64,000 bases of DNA from Sphingomonas metalli (GCF_014641735.1 NZ_BMIH01000004.1:248001-312000); one strand, 5' to 3'; positions 27,243 through 35,656 are shown, counted from the first letter of the stretch. Notes: a model not told the origin generated them from the sequence alone. Program-made: numbers and translations.

Positions 27243-29011
27243 GCCCGATCATCCTCATCCAGCTCCGGCCCGATGATCTTCGTCACCGCGGCATGGTAGC
27301 CATTGATCCAGGATAGCTCGTCGTCCGTCAATAGGGCCGGATCGATCATTTCGCGCTCGATCGGCGCGAAGGTCAGCGTCTCGAAGCCGAGCATCGCCCG
27401 GTCCGGATCGCCGCCGGGGATCGTGCGCGGCTCGACCAACACGAGATTCTCGATGCGGATGCCGTATTCGCCGGGCTTGTAATAGCCGGGCTCGTTGGAC
27501 AGCATCATGCCCGCCCGCAGCGGCTCGAGCGACTGGCCGCCGGGATAGTTGGGCGCTGCGATCCGCTGCGGCCCCTCGTGCACCGACAGATAGGCGCCGA
27601 CGCCGTGGCCGGTGCCATGGCCGTAATCGAGCCCCGCCTCCCAGAGCGGGCGGCGGGCGAAGCCGTCGATCTGCGCGCCCGGCGTGCCATCGGGGAAGAC
27701 GGCGGTGGCGATGGCGATATGCCCCTTGAGTACGCGGGTGAAGCGGTCGCGCATCTCGGGCGTCGGCGCGCCGATCGGAATCACGCGGGTCACGTCGGTG
27801 GTGCCGTCGGCATATTGGCCGCCCGAATCGATCAGATAGAGGTCGCCCGGCCGGATCGGGGCGTCGGATGCCTCGGTGACGTGATAGTGGGGGCTGGCGC
27901 CATGCGCGCCGGTGGCGGAAATGGTGGCGAAGCTGGTGTCGAGCAGCCGACCGCCCTCCTGCCGGAAGGCGAGGAGGCGCGCCGCGGCGGAGAGTTCGGT
28001 CTCGGTGCCGGCGGGGCAGGTCTCTTCCGCCCAGCGCAGGAAGCGGCACAGCGCCGCGCCGTCGCGGGCGGAGGCGGCGCGGTGGCCGGCGATCTCGACC
28101 GGGTTCTTGATCGCCTTGGCGAGCAGCACCGGATCGCGCGCCGGCAGCAGCTTCGCCCCGCCCGCGACCAGCGCATCGGCGATGGCGGCGACCGAGCCGG
28201 CGGGATCGACCGCCACCCGCTGCCCGGCGAAGTCGCCCAGCGCCGCGGCGAAATCCGCCCGGTCGCGCACGCGGACGGCGTTGCCGAGATGCTGGCGCAC
28301 GGTCGCATCGACCTTGTCGGGCGCGACGAACAGGTCGGTCGCGCCATCGGCATGGACGATGGCGAAGGCGAGCGCGACCGGCGTGTGCGCGACATCGGTG
28401 CCGCGGATGTTGAGCAGCCACGCGATCGAGTCGAGCGCCGAGAGGACCAGCGCGTCGGCGCCCTGCTTGCCCAGCCAGTCGCCGATCGTCGCGCGCTTCT
28501 CGGGCGAGGAGGCGCCGGCGAGCGCATCGGGCTGGACGGTCAGCCGTGCGGGCGAGGGGGCCGGGCGGTCGGCCCAGATCGCGTCGACCGGATTGGCGGC
28601 GACCGGCACCAGCGCCGCCTCGCGCGCCGACAGCGCGGCGCGCACCTCGTCCACCCAGGCCGCGGTATGGAGCCACGGGTCATAGCCGATTCGCGCGCCC
28701 GCAGGGGCATGGTCGCCAAGCCATGCGGCGACAGGTACTTGCGGCACGGGCACATAGTCCCAGTCCTCGCCCGACACCTGCTCGCGCACCTGCAGCGTAT
28801 AGCGCCCGTCGGTGAAGATCGCGGCGCGCTCCGCCAGCACCACCGCGGTGCCGGCCGACCCCTCGAACCCGGTCAGCCAGGCGAGCCGCTGCGCATAGCT
28901 GCCTACATATTCGCTCATATGCTCGTCGGTCAGCGGCACGACGAAGCCGTCCAGCCCATCGGCACGAAGCCGCTCGCGAAGGGCGGCGAGGCGGGCGGTG
29001 TGGACGGACAT
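27206..29011 (-). CDS. Aminopeptidase P family protein (M24B, XPNPEP1-like)
   Basis: This manganese peptidase removes an N-terminal residue that precedes proline. The 601-residue length and three-domain layout (two creatinase-type N-terminal domains, then the M24 catalytic domain) match the long XPNPEP1-like group, not the 440-residue E. coli PepP. Metal ligands are visible as DSGGQYADGTTDVTR (two Asp), GHGTGHGVGAYLSVHEGP (His) and the Glu residues in NEPGYYKPGEYGIRIENLVL. The start at ATG 29009-29011 (MSVHTARLAALRERLRADG) is chosen; the frame is open further upstream but without protein-like sequence. It is a single gene with a small ORF overlapping its 3' end. Confidence 0.92.
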   Translation of the reverse strand: MSVHTARLAALRERLRADGLDGFVVPLTDEHMSEYVGSYAQRLAWLTGFEGSAGTAVVLAERAAIFTDGRYTLQVREQVSGEDWDYVPVPQVPVAAWLGDHAPAGARIGYDPWLHTAAWVDEVRAALSAREAALVPVAANPVDAIWADRPAPSPARLTVQPDALAGASSPEKRATIGDWLGKQGADALVLSALDSIAWLLNIRGTDVAHTPVALAFAIVHADGATDLFVAPDKVDATVRQHLGNAVRVRDRADFAAALGDFAGQRVAVDPAGSVAAIADALVAGGAKLLPARDPVLLAKAIKNPVEIAGHRAASARDGAALCRFLRWAEETCPAGTETELSAAARLLAFRQEGGRLLDTSFATISATGAHGASPHYHVTEASDAPIRPGDLYLIDSGGQYADGTTDVTRVIPIGAPTPEMRDRFTRVLKGHIAIATAVFPDGTPGAQIDGFARRPLWEAGLDYGHGTGHGVGAYLSVHEGPQRIAAPNYPGGQSLEPLRAGMMLSNEPGYYKPGEYGIRIENLVLVEPRTIPGGDPDRAMLGFETLTFAPIEREMIDPALLTDDELSWINGYHAAVTKIIGPELDEDDRAWLMRKCSAVTR

Positions 29012-29251
29012 GGGGCAGGCTTTCGGTCGGGGGAGGGCGCGACCTCCTATCGCGGCTTGTGCGTGAGCCAAAGCGCGGCCGCGCCACCTTGGGGAAAATT
29101 CCTGTCGATGGGCTGCGCCGGGTCGAACGGGGATGATCCGACTGATTGTTCTGAGGTTTTGCACTAATTCTTGGCAGGAAACCTGTCGGAGGTGCCTGCT
29201 TCTGCGAAAAGCGGAGGTTGCCGTATTGGCGATCAAGTGCAAAGTCCGCTT

Positions 29252-29695
29252 ATGAGGCTGGCGAAGCGATGCGTCTTACTTGCAGTCGCGATCGGATGCG
29301 GCAGTACAGCGGCATCAGTGGGTGCAAGGACAGCCATTAGGCGCGAGGTGAAAGGCCCACCTTGCGCTTCTGCCCCGTCCACGTGGGCCAGGCACCTTGA
29401 AGAGCTTCAGACGTTCCATCTCATCACTGTCGGTGCCGAAGATCATATCCTCTGGGATGGAAAGCGCGTGTCGTTCGCTACTCTGCGAATCAACCTCGAA
29501 CGTATTCGTCGCGGCAAACTCGCCCATGCTCATCAGGTTGGTGTTCTTCTCGCGCAAGGCGGCACCTGTGAGACCCTGCAAATCGTTCGTGATATGATGG
29601 AGCGATCACTGGATTGCCTTGCAGCGATGTGCCGGGACGGCGATTTGGATTCGCCTCCCCCACGCAATCGCAATCACTCAATTTTCGGAAGGTGA
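29252..29695 (+). CDS. Exported protein with ExbD/TolR-like domain (tentative)
   Basis: The frame is open from 29171, but ATG 29252 gives a signal-peptide-like start (MRLAKRCVLLAVAIGCGSTA) and a 147-residue protein. The segment HLITVGAEDHILWDGKRVSF, then a helix, then VGVLLAQGGTCETLQIVRDM follows the strand-helix-strand pattern of the periplasmic domain of ExbD/TolR proteins. It lacks the usual N-terminal transmembrane anchor with the essential Asp, and no exbB/tolQ gene is nearby. Base composition is clearly lower in GC than the surroundings, which suggests a recent arrival. The fold assignment is by eye only. Confidence 0.45.
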   Translation: MRLAKRCVLLAVAIGCGSTAASVGARTAIRREVKGPPCASAPSTWARHLEELQTFHLITVGAEDHILWDGKRVSFATLRINLERIRRGKLAHAHQVGVLLAQGGTCETLQIVRDMMERSLDCLAAMCRDGDLDSPPPRNRNHSIFGR

Positions 29696-29811
29696 ATTTT
29701 TTTGCGTGCTGTTGCCGACTGGTACGGCTGAAACGTGTACGATCTTTCTGACGGCTACCGAGCTTAGACGGGCCTCCACCCTAAGGAAGCCACCGCAACA
29801 CGGCCACCAGC

Positions 29812-30222
29812 CTACAACCGCCCAACCGTCTCTGGATCATCCTCACCGCCATAAAACCGGTCGAGCACCGCCCGGAACGGCGCGGGGTCGTCCGCGACTG
29901 CGGCGAACAGGGTCATGGAGGAGCGCAGCTTGATCGCGTCGATCGGTCCCATGACGTCTTCGGCGCTGCCGGGCGCGGCGAGGACCGCGCCAGCGGCTGC
30001 GTGCAGCCTTGACGCCAGCAGCGGGTGGGCGAGGTAGGCCCGCGCCTCGTCGGCGGAGGCGAGGGCGTAGTGGCGGGCGGTCTCGCTGCGGCCGAGACCG
30101 GCGATCTGGGGGAAGATCCACCACATCCAGTGGCTGCGCTTGCGGCCCGCGCGCAGCTCGGCGAGCGCGGTGTCGTAGCTCGTCGCCTGCGCGGCGACGA
30201 AGCGGGAGAGGTCATGGGCCAT
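29812..30222 (-). CDS. DUF1810 family protein
   Basis: The 136-residue protein shows the DUF1810 signature throughout: LSRFVAAQATSYDTALAELR, KRSHWMWWIFPQIAGLGRSE and a later IDAIKLRSSMTLFA. The family is widespread and small, and its biochemical role is unsettled. It is a single gene on the minus strand, separated from the downstream lower-GC hypothetical gene by about 115 bases. Length and motif agreement make the family assignment firm. Confidence 0.88.
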   Translation of the reverse strand: MAHDLSRFVAAQATSYDTALAELRAGRKRSHWMWWIFPQIAGLGRSETARHYALASADEARAYLAHPLLASRLHAAAGAVLAAPGSAEDVMGPIDAIKLRSSMTLFAAVADDPAPFRAVLDRFYGGEDDPETVGRL

Positions 30223-30277
30223 GGTTCGGCAACCCCTTGGCCCGATCGGGCGTTCCGATGGGTGAAGGGGTTATGCG

Positions 30278-30820
30278 ATGATCCGGGCGCGGCTGGTGCT
30301 GATGGGCGTGATGATCACCGGAATGGCGGGGCTGGGCGCCTGCCACCGCACGCCCGATCGCGAGGAAGAGGCGCGGGCGGTGGCGGCGAGCGGCTTCGTC
30401 CCGCCCGTCACCCAGGCGCCCGACCCGATGCCGGGGCAGCGCAACGCGACGCCGCTCAGCGCCTATGCCGGCCGCTATCCGCGCGACGCGGTCGACGGCG
30501 TTACCTTCTACGACCGGACCGAGGTGGCCAATGCGCTGATCGATCTGGTGCCCGAGGAGAAGATCCGTCGCGAGATGACCGGGCGCGAGGCGACGCAGGC
30601 GCCGATCTTCGCGCGCGGCGATCGGGTCGCGGCGCATGGCTGCGCGCCGCATGATTGCGACGGCCGTAACTGGACGTTGCTGGTCGCCGTCGACGGCGAT
30701 GCGGAAAAGGCGCGCATGTGCCTGCACGACGCGGCGACGATGCAGGACCGCAGCCGCTGGACGAGCCGACGCGAGACCCGGATGCGGCCGGGCGGCTGCC
30801 CGCAGGGACAGGAGAGCTGA
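30278..30820 (+). CDS. Putative lipoprotein of unknown function
   Basis: The 180-residue product begins with a lipoprotein signal peptide (MIRARLVLMGVMITGMAGLGAC), with the lipobox LGAC at residues 19-22. The mature part contains YPRDAVDGVTFYDRTEVANA, a possible paired Cys in HGCAPHDCDGRNWTLLVAVD and a Cys-containing ARMCLHD, so a disulfide-stabilised periplasmic domain is likely. It is followed after four bases by the YbhB-like gene, suggesting cotranscription. I do not recognise the family, though it loosely resembles inhibitor-of-lysozyme-like folds. Confidence 0.65.
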   Translation: MIRARLVLMGVMITGMAGLGACHRTPDREEEARAVAASGFVPPVTQAPDPMPGQRNATPLSAYAGRYPRDAVDGVTFYDRTEVANALIDLVPEEKIRREMTGREATQAPIFARGDRVAAHGCAPHDCDGRNWTLLVAVDGDAEKARMCLHDAATMQDRSRWTSRRETRMRPGGCPQGQES

Positions 30821-30824
30821 TCGG

Positions 30825-31442
30825 ATGCTGGAGCATGTGCCGCAATGGCTGGGTCATGCGCTGCGCAACCTGCGCGCCGGGGCGGACAAGCTGGCGATCG
30901 TGCAGGCGGAGCTGGGCGCCTTCGCCGCGCTCGAGCTGAGCAGCCCCGCCTTTGCCGATGGCGCGCGGCTGCCGGTGCGCTTCACCGCGGACGGCGAGGG
31001 CGTGTCGCCGCCGCTGCTGTGGCGCGACCCGCCCGCCGGCACGGCGCGGCTGGCGCTGTTGGTCGAGGATGCCGACTCGCCGACGCCGCAGCCGCTGGTG
31101 CACGCAGTGATCTGGGGCATCGATCCCGAACTGCGCGATCTGGCCGAGGGCGCGATCGCGGCGGACGGGGCCGGGCATGAGAGCGGCGATGTCGGCCGCA
31201 ACTCCTATTATCGCGAGGGGTGGCTGCCGCCCGATCCGCCGACCGGCCATGGCGCGCATCGCTATTGCTTCCAGCTCTTTGCGCTCGATGCCGGGGCGGG
31301 CGATCCGGGGCCGGATCCCGGACGCTCGGCGCTGATCGCGGCGATGACGGGGCATGTGCTGGCGGCGGGTCTGCTGACCGGCACCTATTCGCGGGCCGAG
31401 GAAGCCCCGGTGGGGCCCGCCGGGGCGGCGGCGATCGCCTGA
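30825..31442 (+). CDS. YbhB/YbcL family (Raf kinase inhibitor-like) protein
   Basis: The 205-residue protein has the PEBP-like fold: SPAFADGARLPVRFTADGEG, the conserved SPPLLWRDPPAGTARLALLV, the acidic EDADSPTPQPLVHAVIWGI and the ligand-pocket region GRNSYYREGWLPPDPP with GAHRYCFQLFALD. The N-terminal 35 residues are an extra helical segment. Bacterial members bind small anionic ligands but have no settled role. Start is ATG 30825 behind GGAGAG; the longer open frame upstream is a shadow of the lipoprotein gene with which it probably forms an operon. Confidence 0.85.
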   Translation: MLEHVPQWLGHALRNLRAGADKLAIVQAELGAFAALELSSPAFADGARLPVRFTADGEGVSPPLLWRDPPAGTARLALLVEDADSPTPQPLVHAVIWGIDPELRDLAEGAIAADGAGHESGDVGRNSYYREGWLPPDPPTGHGAHRYCFQLFALDAGAGDPGPDPGRSALIAAMTGHVLAAGLLTGTYSRAEEAPVGPAGAAAIA

Positions 31443-31465
31443 CCGCCGGCCGCCCGGTCGGCGGA

Positions 31466-31561
31466 TCAGACCAGCGCGACCTGGGCGATCTGCGCGGTGC
31501 CCGCCAGCATCGCGGCGGTGGAAACGAAGGCCATCAGGCCGAGAAGAATGCTCTGTTTCAT
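31466..31561 (-). CDS. Very small membrane protein (31 residues)
   Basis: ATG 31559-31561 opens a 31-codon frame whose product begins MKQSILLGLMAFVSTAAMLA and consists almost wholly of one hydrophobic helix. An AAAGG-type ribosome-binding site precedes it. It lies 30 bases downstream of another tiny membrane protein gene on the same strand, so the two may form a micro-operon. Function unknown; the start resembles a signal peptide without a mature part. Confidence 0.5.
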   Translation of the reverse strand: MKQSILLGLMAFVSTAAMLAGTAQIAQVALV

Positions 31562-31590
31562 GGGTCCAGCCTTTCGGATGGGCGGGGCGA

Positions 31591-31701
31591 TCAGGCGATC
31601 GGCACGACCGGGGTGGCGGCGCAGACGGCGACGGCGGCGAAGACCAGCGCGGCGACCGAGCTGAAGACGATGCGCTGGGCGATCTCGAAGGTGGTGGTCA
31701 T
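31591..31701 (-). CDS. Small membrane or exported protein (36 residues)
   Basis: ATG 31699-31701, behind CAGGGAGTTT, opens a 36-codon frame beginning MTTTFEIAQRIVFSSVAALV and ending CAATPVVPIA. The pattern of a short polar start, one hydrophobic helix and an Ala/Pro tail is familiar from small proteins in sphingomonads that are predicted to sit in the membrane. It is upstream of the 31-residue gene at 31466-31561. Function unknown. Confidence 0.55.
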   Translation of the reverse strand: MTTTFEIAQRIVFSSVAALVFAAVAVCAATPVVPIA

Positions 31702-31918
31702 GGTGGAAACTCCCTGTTGTGCGTGGCGGGGCGGACCGTCCGTCCCGATGCCAGGTGCTTTGCAGGGGGCGTGCCAAGTCGCGAGAATGGCGGAAATGCG
31801 TGGGTTGGTGCGGAGCTGGCGGCTAGGGTTGGCGTTTTTCACCTAGGTGGTCGGTGGGATGCGCCAGATCGCGGCGCAGGATCCCGTTTGTTGAAGAGGC
31901 GGTGCGGTGTTCTGCCAA

Positions 31919-31934
31919 TGTTCCACGTGGAACA
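31919..31934. promoter_or_regulatory. parS-like centromere site 1
   Basis: TGTTCCACGTGGAACA is a perfect 16-bp palindrome (18 bp with the flanking A and T) of the ParB-binding parS type (general consensus TGTTTCACGTGAAACA, with CC/GG variants known). It lies in a gene-free repeat-rich gap. A second identical core is 277 bp away. parS sites cluster near the chromosome origin in most bacteria. Confidence 0.8.
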
Positions 31935-31964
31935 TCGTTGTGTCTGTCGACCTCACATGCTCGA

Positions 31965-32045
31965 CGTCGCCCCAACGAAGGCCGGGGCCTTTGGCGGTTG
32001 TGGGGGCAGGAGCCTCGGGAGATCCCGGCCTTCGCCGGGATGACG
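31965..32045. repeat. Intergenic palindromic repeat, family E (reverse orientation)
   Basis: It begins CGTCGCCCCAACGAAGGCCG, contains GGGGCAGGAGCC and ends CGGCCTTCGCCGGGATGACG. It lies between parS site 1 and the family D copy at 32063. Confidence 0.65.
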
Positions 32046-32062
32046 ATCGGGGGGGGCTCGCT

Positions 32063-32161
32063 CGTCATCCCCGCAAAGGCGGGAATCGATAATCTCTGAC
32101 GTTTGCGAGCGATGCGGCAGGCTTCCGCGCGTCTGGATCCCCGCCTGCGCGGGGATGACGG
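32063..32161. repeat. Intergenic repeat, family D
   Basis: Starts CGTCATCCCCGCAAAGGCGG, contains AATCTCTGACGTTTGCGAGC and GCGTCTGGATCC, ends CCTGCGCGGGGATGACGG. It lies between the two parS-like sites. Confidence 0.7.
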
Positions 32162-32190
32162 TAAGAGGCGCAGGTGTGGTAGAATGTTCG

Positions 32191-32216
32191 GCGAATGTTC
32201 CACGTGGAACATTCGC
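32191..32216. promoter_or_regulatory. parS-like centromere site 2, in a 26-bp perfect palindrome
   Basis: The core TGTTCCACGTGGAACA at 32196-32211 is identical to site 1, and the symmetry extends outward with GCGAA on the left and TTCGC on the right, making 26 bp of perfect palindrome. A partial direct repeat (GAATGTTCGGCGAATGTTCC) overlaps its left side. No gene overlaps it. Confidence 0.8.
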
Positions 32217-32233
32217 GCTATGGTACGTACCTT

Positions 32234-32340
32234 CCCCCCTCCCCTTCAGGGGAGGGGCCGGGGGTGGGGCGTTTCCGCAAGCGATGGGCTCGATGAGACT
32301 GCTACGCCCCACCCCAACCCCTCCCCTGAAGGGGAGGGGC
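32234..32340. repeat. Intergenic palindromic repeat, family B
   Basis: Inverted pair of CCCTCCCCTTCAGGGGAGGG hairpins with GGGGGTGGGGCG and CGCCCCACCCC inside, the same design as 9772-9870. Together with the parS-like sites and the family E and D copies it fills the 698-base gap 31702-32399; no gene is seen there. Confidence 0.7.
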
Positions 32341-32399
32341 TTTTACAAATCCGGCCTTTGGTGATCGGGTCGTAGCGAAGGCGCATCCTGCGCGCCCGT

Positions 32400-33431
32400 T
32401 CACCCCGCGCAGACGCGGTCGCGGCCCTGGGCCTTGGCGGTGTAGAGGAGGCGGTCGGCGCGATCCATCGCCTCTTCGGCCGACTCGCCTTCCTGGATCG
32501 CGACGATGCCGGCGGAGAAGGTGACGGCGCCGATCGGCGCGTCGGTGTCGCGGTTGCGCAGGCGGCGGGCGCCGACCGAGGCGCGGGCCTCGTCGAGCAT
32601 CGCGGCGGCATCGGCGAGCTTCACGCCGGTGAGCAGCACCGCGAACTCCTCGCCGCCATAGCGGGCGACGACATAGTCGCCGAAGCTTTCCGACAGCGAT
32701 TTGGCGATCATGCCGAGCACGCGATCGCCGACGCCATGGCCATGCTCGTCGTTGATCCGCTTGAACCGGTCGATGTCGCACAGCGCGAGGCAGTGCGGGC
32801 CGTCGCGGCTGCTGCGCGCGTCGAACGCCTCGGTCAGGGCGAGACGGTTGGCGAGCCCGGTCAGCGGGTCGCGCCGGGCCGCGGTGCGGGCCTCGGCCAG
32901 CTTGCTGCGCAGCGCTTCGGTCTCGTCGGTGGCGCGGGCGAGGCGCTGTTCCGAATCATGGACGCGCGCGAGCATCGCGCCGGCGATGCGCGACAGCTCG
33001 CTGACCGCGACCGGGGTCGCGTCGGTGATCGCGGCGGCGCTTTCGGCGAGATCGCGGCCGAAGCCATGGGTCTCGTTGTGCATCTCGCGGACGATGTCGG
33101 CGAAGCCGTCGACCTGCGCCTGGGTCTGGGCGACGAGCTGCTCGGCCTGGCGCTCGAACACCGGATTGGCGTCGACCCGGCGCGGCGGCGGCGCGGTGCC
33201 GATCTCCAGCCCCAGACGCTCCAGATCGTCGCGCCGCAGACGGAAGCCGCCGGTCGTGATCGCCTCCACCTCGCGCGCCAGGGCACTGTCGGGATCGCTC
33301 AGCACGGCATAGGCGAAGGCATAGTTGCCGGGTTCGGGGCTGAGGCCCTGCTCGGCCAGGAAAGCGCCGATTCGGTGGAACAGGCCCTCCGATCCGCTCG
33401 CCTTCCTCGCCACGCCCGCCGCCCCCATCAC
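32400..33431 (-). CDS. GGDEF-domain protein (probable diguanylate cyclase)
   Basis: The 343-residue protein ends in a GGDEF domain that should make cyclic di-GMP. Visible landmarks are RRDPLTGLANRLALTEAFDA, CDIDRFKRINDEHGHGVGD and the active-site loop ARYGGEEFAVLL with GGEEF at residues 259-263. The position of the inhibitory RxxD site just before it is not conserved, so product inhibition may be absent. The N-terminal 160 residues are helical with a coiled-coil stretch and no membrane span, so the enzyme is cytoplasmic. It lies 78 bases downstream of the outer-membrane barrel gene on the same strand; cyclic di-GMP control of the adjacent surface-fibre locus is plausible but not shown. Confidence 0.9.
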   Translation of the reverse strand: MMGAAGVARKASGSEGLFHRIGAFLAEQGLSPEPGNYAFAYAVLSDPDSALAREVEAITTGGFRLRRDDLERLGLEIGTAPPPRRVDANPVFERQAEQLVAQTQAQVDGFADIVREMHNETHGFGRDLAESAAAITDATPVAVSELSRIAGAMLARVHDSEQRLARATDETEALRSKLAEARTAARRDPLTGLANRLALTEAFDARSSRDGPHCLALCDIDRFKRINDEHGHGVGDRVLGMIAKSLSESFGDYVVARYGGEEFAVLLTGVKLADAAAMLDEARASVGARRLRNRDTDAPIGAVTFSAGIVAIQEGESAEEAMDRADRLLYTAKAQGRDRVCAG

Positions 33432-33509
33432 TGCGCTCCGCCCGTTTGGAGCGCCTTCCCTAACGGCAAAAGGGTTAGCAAGCGGTTTTTGTCGGAAGAC
33501 GTACGAAGA

Positions 33510-34835
33510 TCAGCGGGGCAGCAGCAGGATGAGCGGCATGCGCAGCACCGAGCGCACATCGGCGGCATCGTCGGTCGCGCCGACCTCGACCGACCAGTTG
33601 ATGCTCGCCCGGTCGGTCGCGCGATAGGTCACGCCGAACAGCAGCCGGCCGATCTGCAGATCGCGCGAGGTCGATTCGAGGAAGTCCGGGTCGTTGGCGC
33701 CGGGCGAAAGCAGCTGGGTGCGGGTCCGGGTGCCGAACGCCCAGGTCTGCGCATAGCCGAGGTTCATCGAGGTCCGCTCGTTGAGCGAGATGCCGATGCC
33801 CGCGCTGAACGAGATGGCGTCGCCCGGCTTCACATAGGTGATCCGCACCGGGCTGATCACGGTGTTCACGTGGCGGCCGAAATTGCGGGTATAGCCGAGC
33901 GTGCCGAACAGCACGGCGGGGTCGCTGGGCAGGATCGCGGTGACGCTGGGCGAAATGCCCCAGAAGCCCGCGCCGGTGGCCGCCTCGCGCGCCTCGCCCG
34001 CCGCGGTGCGGGCGATGTTGAAGGGGTTGCTGCCGGTCGGGGCGACGACCTGGAGGTTGCCGACCAGATAGGGCAGGCCGCCGCGCCCGGTGAGCAGCTG
34101 GTAGCGCGCCGACATCTCGATATCGCCGACCCCGCGCCCCTCGGCCGAGCTGTCGATCTCGCGCGCGGCGTCGTTGCCGGTGCTGCCCTGGACGGGGACG
34201 AGGACCGAGGTATCCCAGCGCTGGACGAAGGGGACGCGCACGCCGAGCTCCAGCCGGTCGGTCAGGCCATAGCGCGCGGCGAGCGAGGCGGTGATGATGT
34301 CCTGCCGGCTCTCGTTGATGTTGAATTCGCCGACCAGCACCGATTCGACGATCTCGATGCCGCGGAACAGCGCGCGGTTGCGGTCGGCGCGGGCATAGTC
34401 GAGCTGGAACTCGCCGGTCAGCTGCCCCTTGCGGGTGACGACGCTGCCCTCGCTGCCGAGCACCGCGACCTCGGGCGGGCGATCGCTGCCGGCGGGGCGG
34501 GCGCCGACGCTCTCGACCGGCGCGGTCGGCACCGACGCGACCATGGTGGCGGGATCGCCCGGGGTGGCGGCGGCGCTCGCCTGCGCGACCGCGGCGGGGG
34601 GCTGGGTGCCGCCGGAGGGGCGGGCGGGGCCGGCGGCGGGCGGCAGCGCCGCGAACCGCGCCTCAAGCGCGCGCAGCCGCGCCTCCTGCGCCTCGATCTG
34701 GCGGCGCTGCGCCGCGATCTCGGCGCGGGCCTGGTCGAGTTCGGCCTGAAGCGGGGTGCGGGCGGGCTGGGCGTGCGCGGGGGCGGTGAGCACAGCGAGG
34801 GCGACCAGCGTCGCGCCGCTCGTCCGCATCATCAT
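33510..34835 (-). CDS. Outer-membrane beta-barrel protein with N-terminal coiled coil (FapF-like exporter)
   Basis: The 441-residue protein has a signal peptide (MMMRTSGATLVALAVLTAPA...HA), a heptad-like coiled coil at about residues 28-62 (LDQARAEIAAQRRQIEAQEA and on), a Pro/Ala-rich linker, and from about residue 125 alternating strands ending in a hydrophobic LRMPLILLLPR. Segments such as GLTDRLELGVRVPF and GVGDIEMSARYQLL are typical of phenol-degradation-type outer-membrane barrels, the group to which FapF resembles. FapF of Pseudomonas also joins a periplasmic coiled coil to a barrel and exports amyloid subunits. It is the last structural gene after the repeat protein, small subunit, C39 peptidase and unknown secreted protein. 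Barrel and export are well supported; the Fap parallel is inference. Confidence 0.8.
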   Translation of the reverse strand: MMMRTSGATLVALAVLTAPAHAQPARTPLQAELDQARAEIAAQRRQIEAQEARLRALEARFAALPPAAGPARPSGGTQPPAAVAQASAAATPGDPATMVASVPTAPVESVGARPAGSDRPPEVAVLGSEGSVVTRKGQLTGEFQLDYARADRNRALFRGIEIVESVLVGEFNINESRQDIITASLAARYGLTDRLELGVRVPFVQRWDTSVLVPVQGSTGNDAAREIDSSAEGRGVGDIEMSARYQLLTGRGGLPYLVGNLQVVAPTGSNPFNIARTAAGEAREAATGAGFWGISPSVTAILPSDPAVLFGTLGYTRNFGRHVNTVISPVRITYVKPGDAISFSAGIGISLNERTSMNLGYAQTWAFGTRTRTQLLSPGANDPDFLESTSRDLQIGRLLFGVTYRATDRASINWSVEVGATDDAADVRSVLRMPLILLLPR

Positions 34836-34868
34836 GCCTGTCCCCGCATCATGCCCGTCTCTCCCCCG

Positions 34869-35654
34869 TCATCGCACCATGCCGCGTGCGAGGTCCGTGA
34901 CCACCGCATCGACCCGCATCGCTGCCGAACCCATGGCCAGCGCACTGGCATCTTTCAAATCAATTCCGATAGTTGTGACATGGTCGATGACCCGATCATT
35001 GCCCGCGTTGAGCACCGCGCCGCCGACCGACTGGCCGACCAGATGGGCGATGCCGAGCCGGTCGCCCTCCAGCGTCACCTGCGCGCCGCGCGGCAGGTTG
35101 GACAGGGTGACGAGCCCGTCGGGCGTCGCGATCGCGGGGCCGCCGGCGACGACGGCGATCGGGACCACGCCGTCCTGCGCGTTCGCCCCGGCCGGGCGCG
35201 CGTCGCCGATGCCGGTCGCGCCCGCGGCGCGGACGGTGGTGACGGTGGGCATCACGATCTGGGTGCCGGCGCGCCGGTCGAACAGCACCGACACGCCCTG
35301 CGCGAGCGACGGGGCGGCGGCGCTCGCGCCGGTCTCGTGCGGGGCGGCCACGGCGGGCACACCGGCGGCGCGGCCGAACACGGCGAGGTTGCTGCCCTGG
35401 TCGACGGTCAGCACCGTGCGCAGCACCAGCGCGCCGTTGACCATCGTGTCGCTGGTGATCGACAGCGCCAGCGCCCCCCCGCCGGGCAGCAGGAACTTGC
35501 CGGTCATGGTGGCGAGATCGGCATCGGCCACCGGCGGCGCGGGCAGGATCGCGGTGGGGGCGACGGCCGGCGGAGTAACCGGCGCGTCGGCGTCCTGCCC
35601 GGCCGCCGGGCTCGCCCAGACCAGCCATGCGGCGGCGAGAAGGCGGACCAGCAT
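34869..35654 (-). CDS. Secreted protein of unknown function in the Fap-like locus
   Basis: Starting at ATG 35652-35654, the 261-residue product has a signal peptide (MLVRLLAAAWLVWASPAAGQ). Residues 46-53, DLATMTGK, begin a segment (KFLLPGGGALALSITSDTMV then NGALVLRTVL) resembling proteins found beside C39-type peptidases. The rest is Gly/Ala/Val-rich and strand-like, with no cysteines and no membrane span, and repeated short motifs such as VLNAGNDRVIDHVTTIGIDL near the end. It starts two bases after the C39 stop and is followed by the barrel gene. Its position corresponds to fapE in Pseudomonas, but I see no direct sequence proof. Confidence 0.65.
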   Translation of the reverse strand: MLVRLLAAAWLVWASPAAGQDADAPVTPPAVAPTAILPAPPVADADLATMTGKFLLPGGGALALSITSDTMVNGALVLRTVLTVDQGSNLAVFGRAAGVPAVAAPHETGASAAAPSLAQGVSVLFDRRAGTQIVMPTVTTVRAAGATGIGDARPAGANAQDGVVPIAVVAGGPAIATPDGLVTLSNLPRGAQVTLEGDRLGIAHLVGQSVGGAVLNAGNDRVIDHVTTIGIDLKDASALAMGSAAMRVDAVVTDLARGMVR

Positions 35655-35656
35655 CG

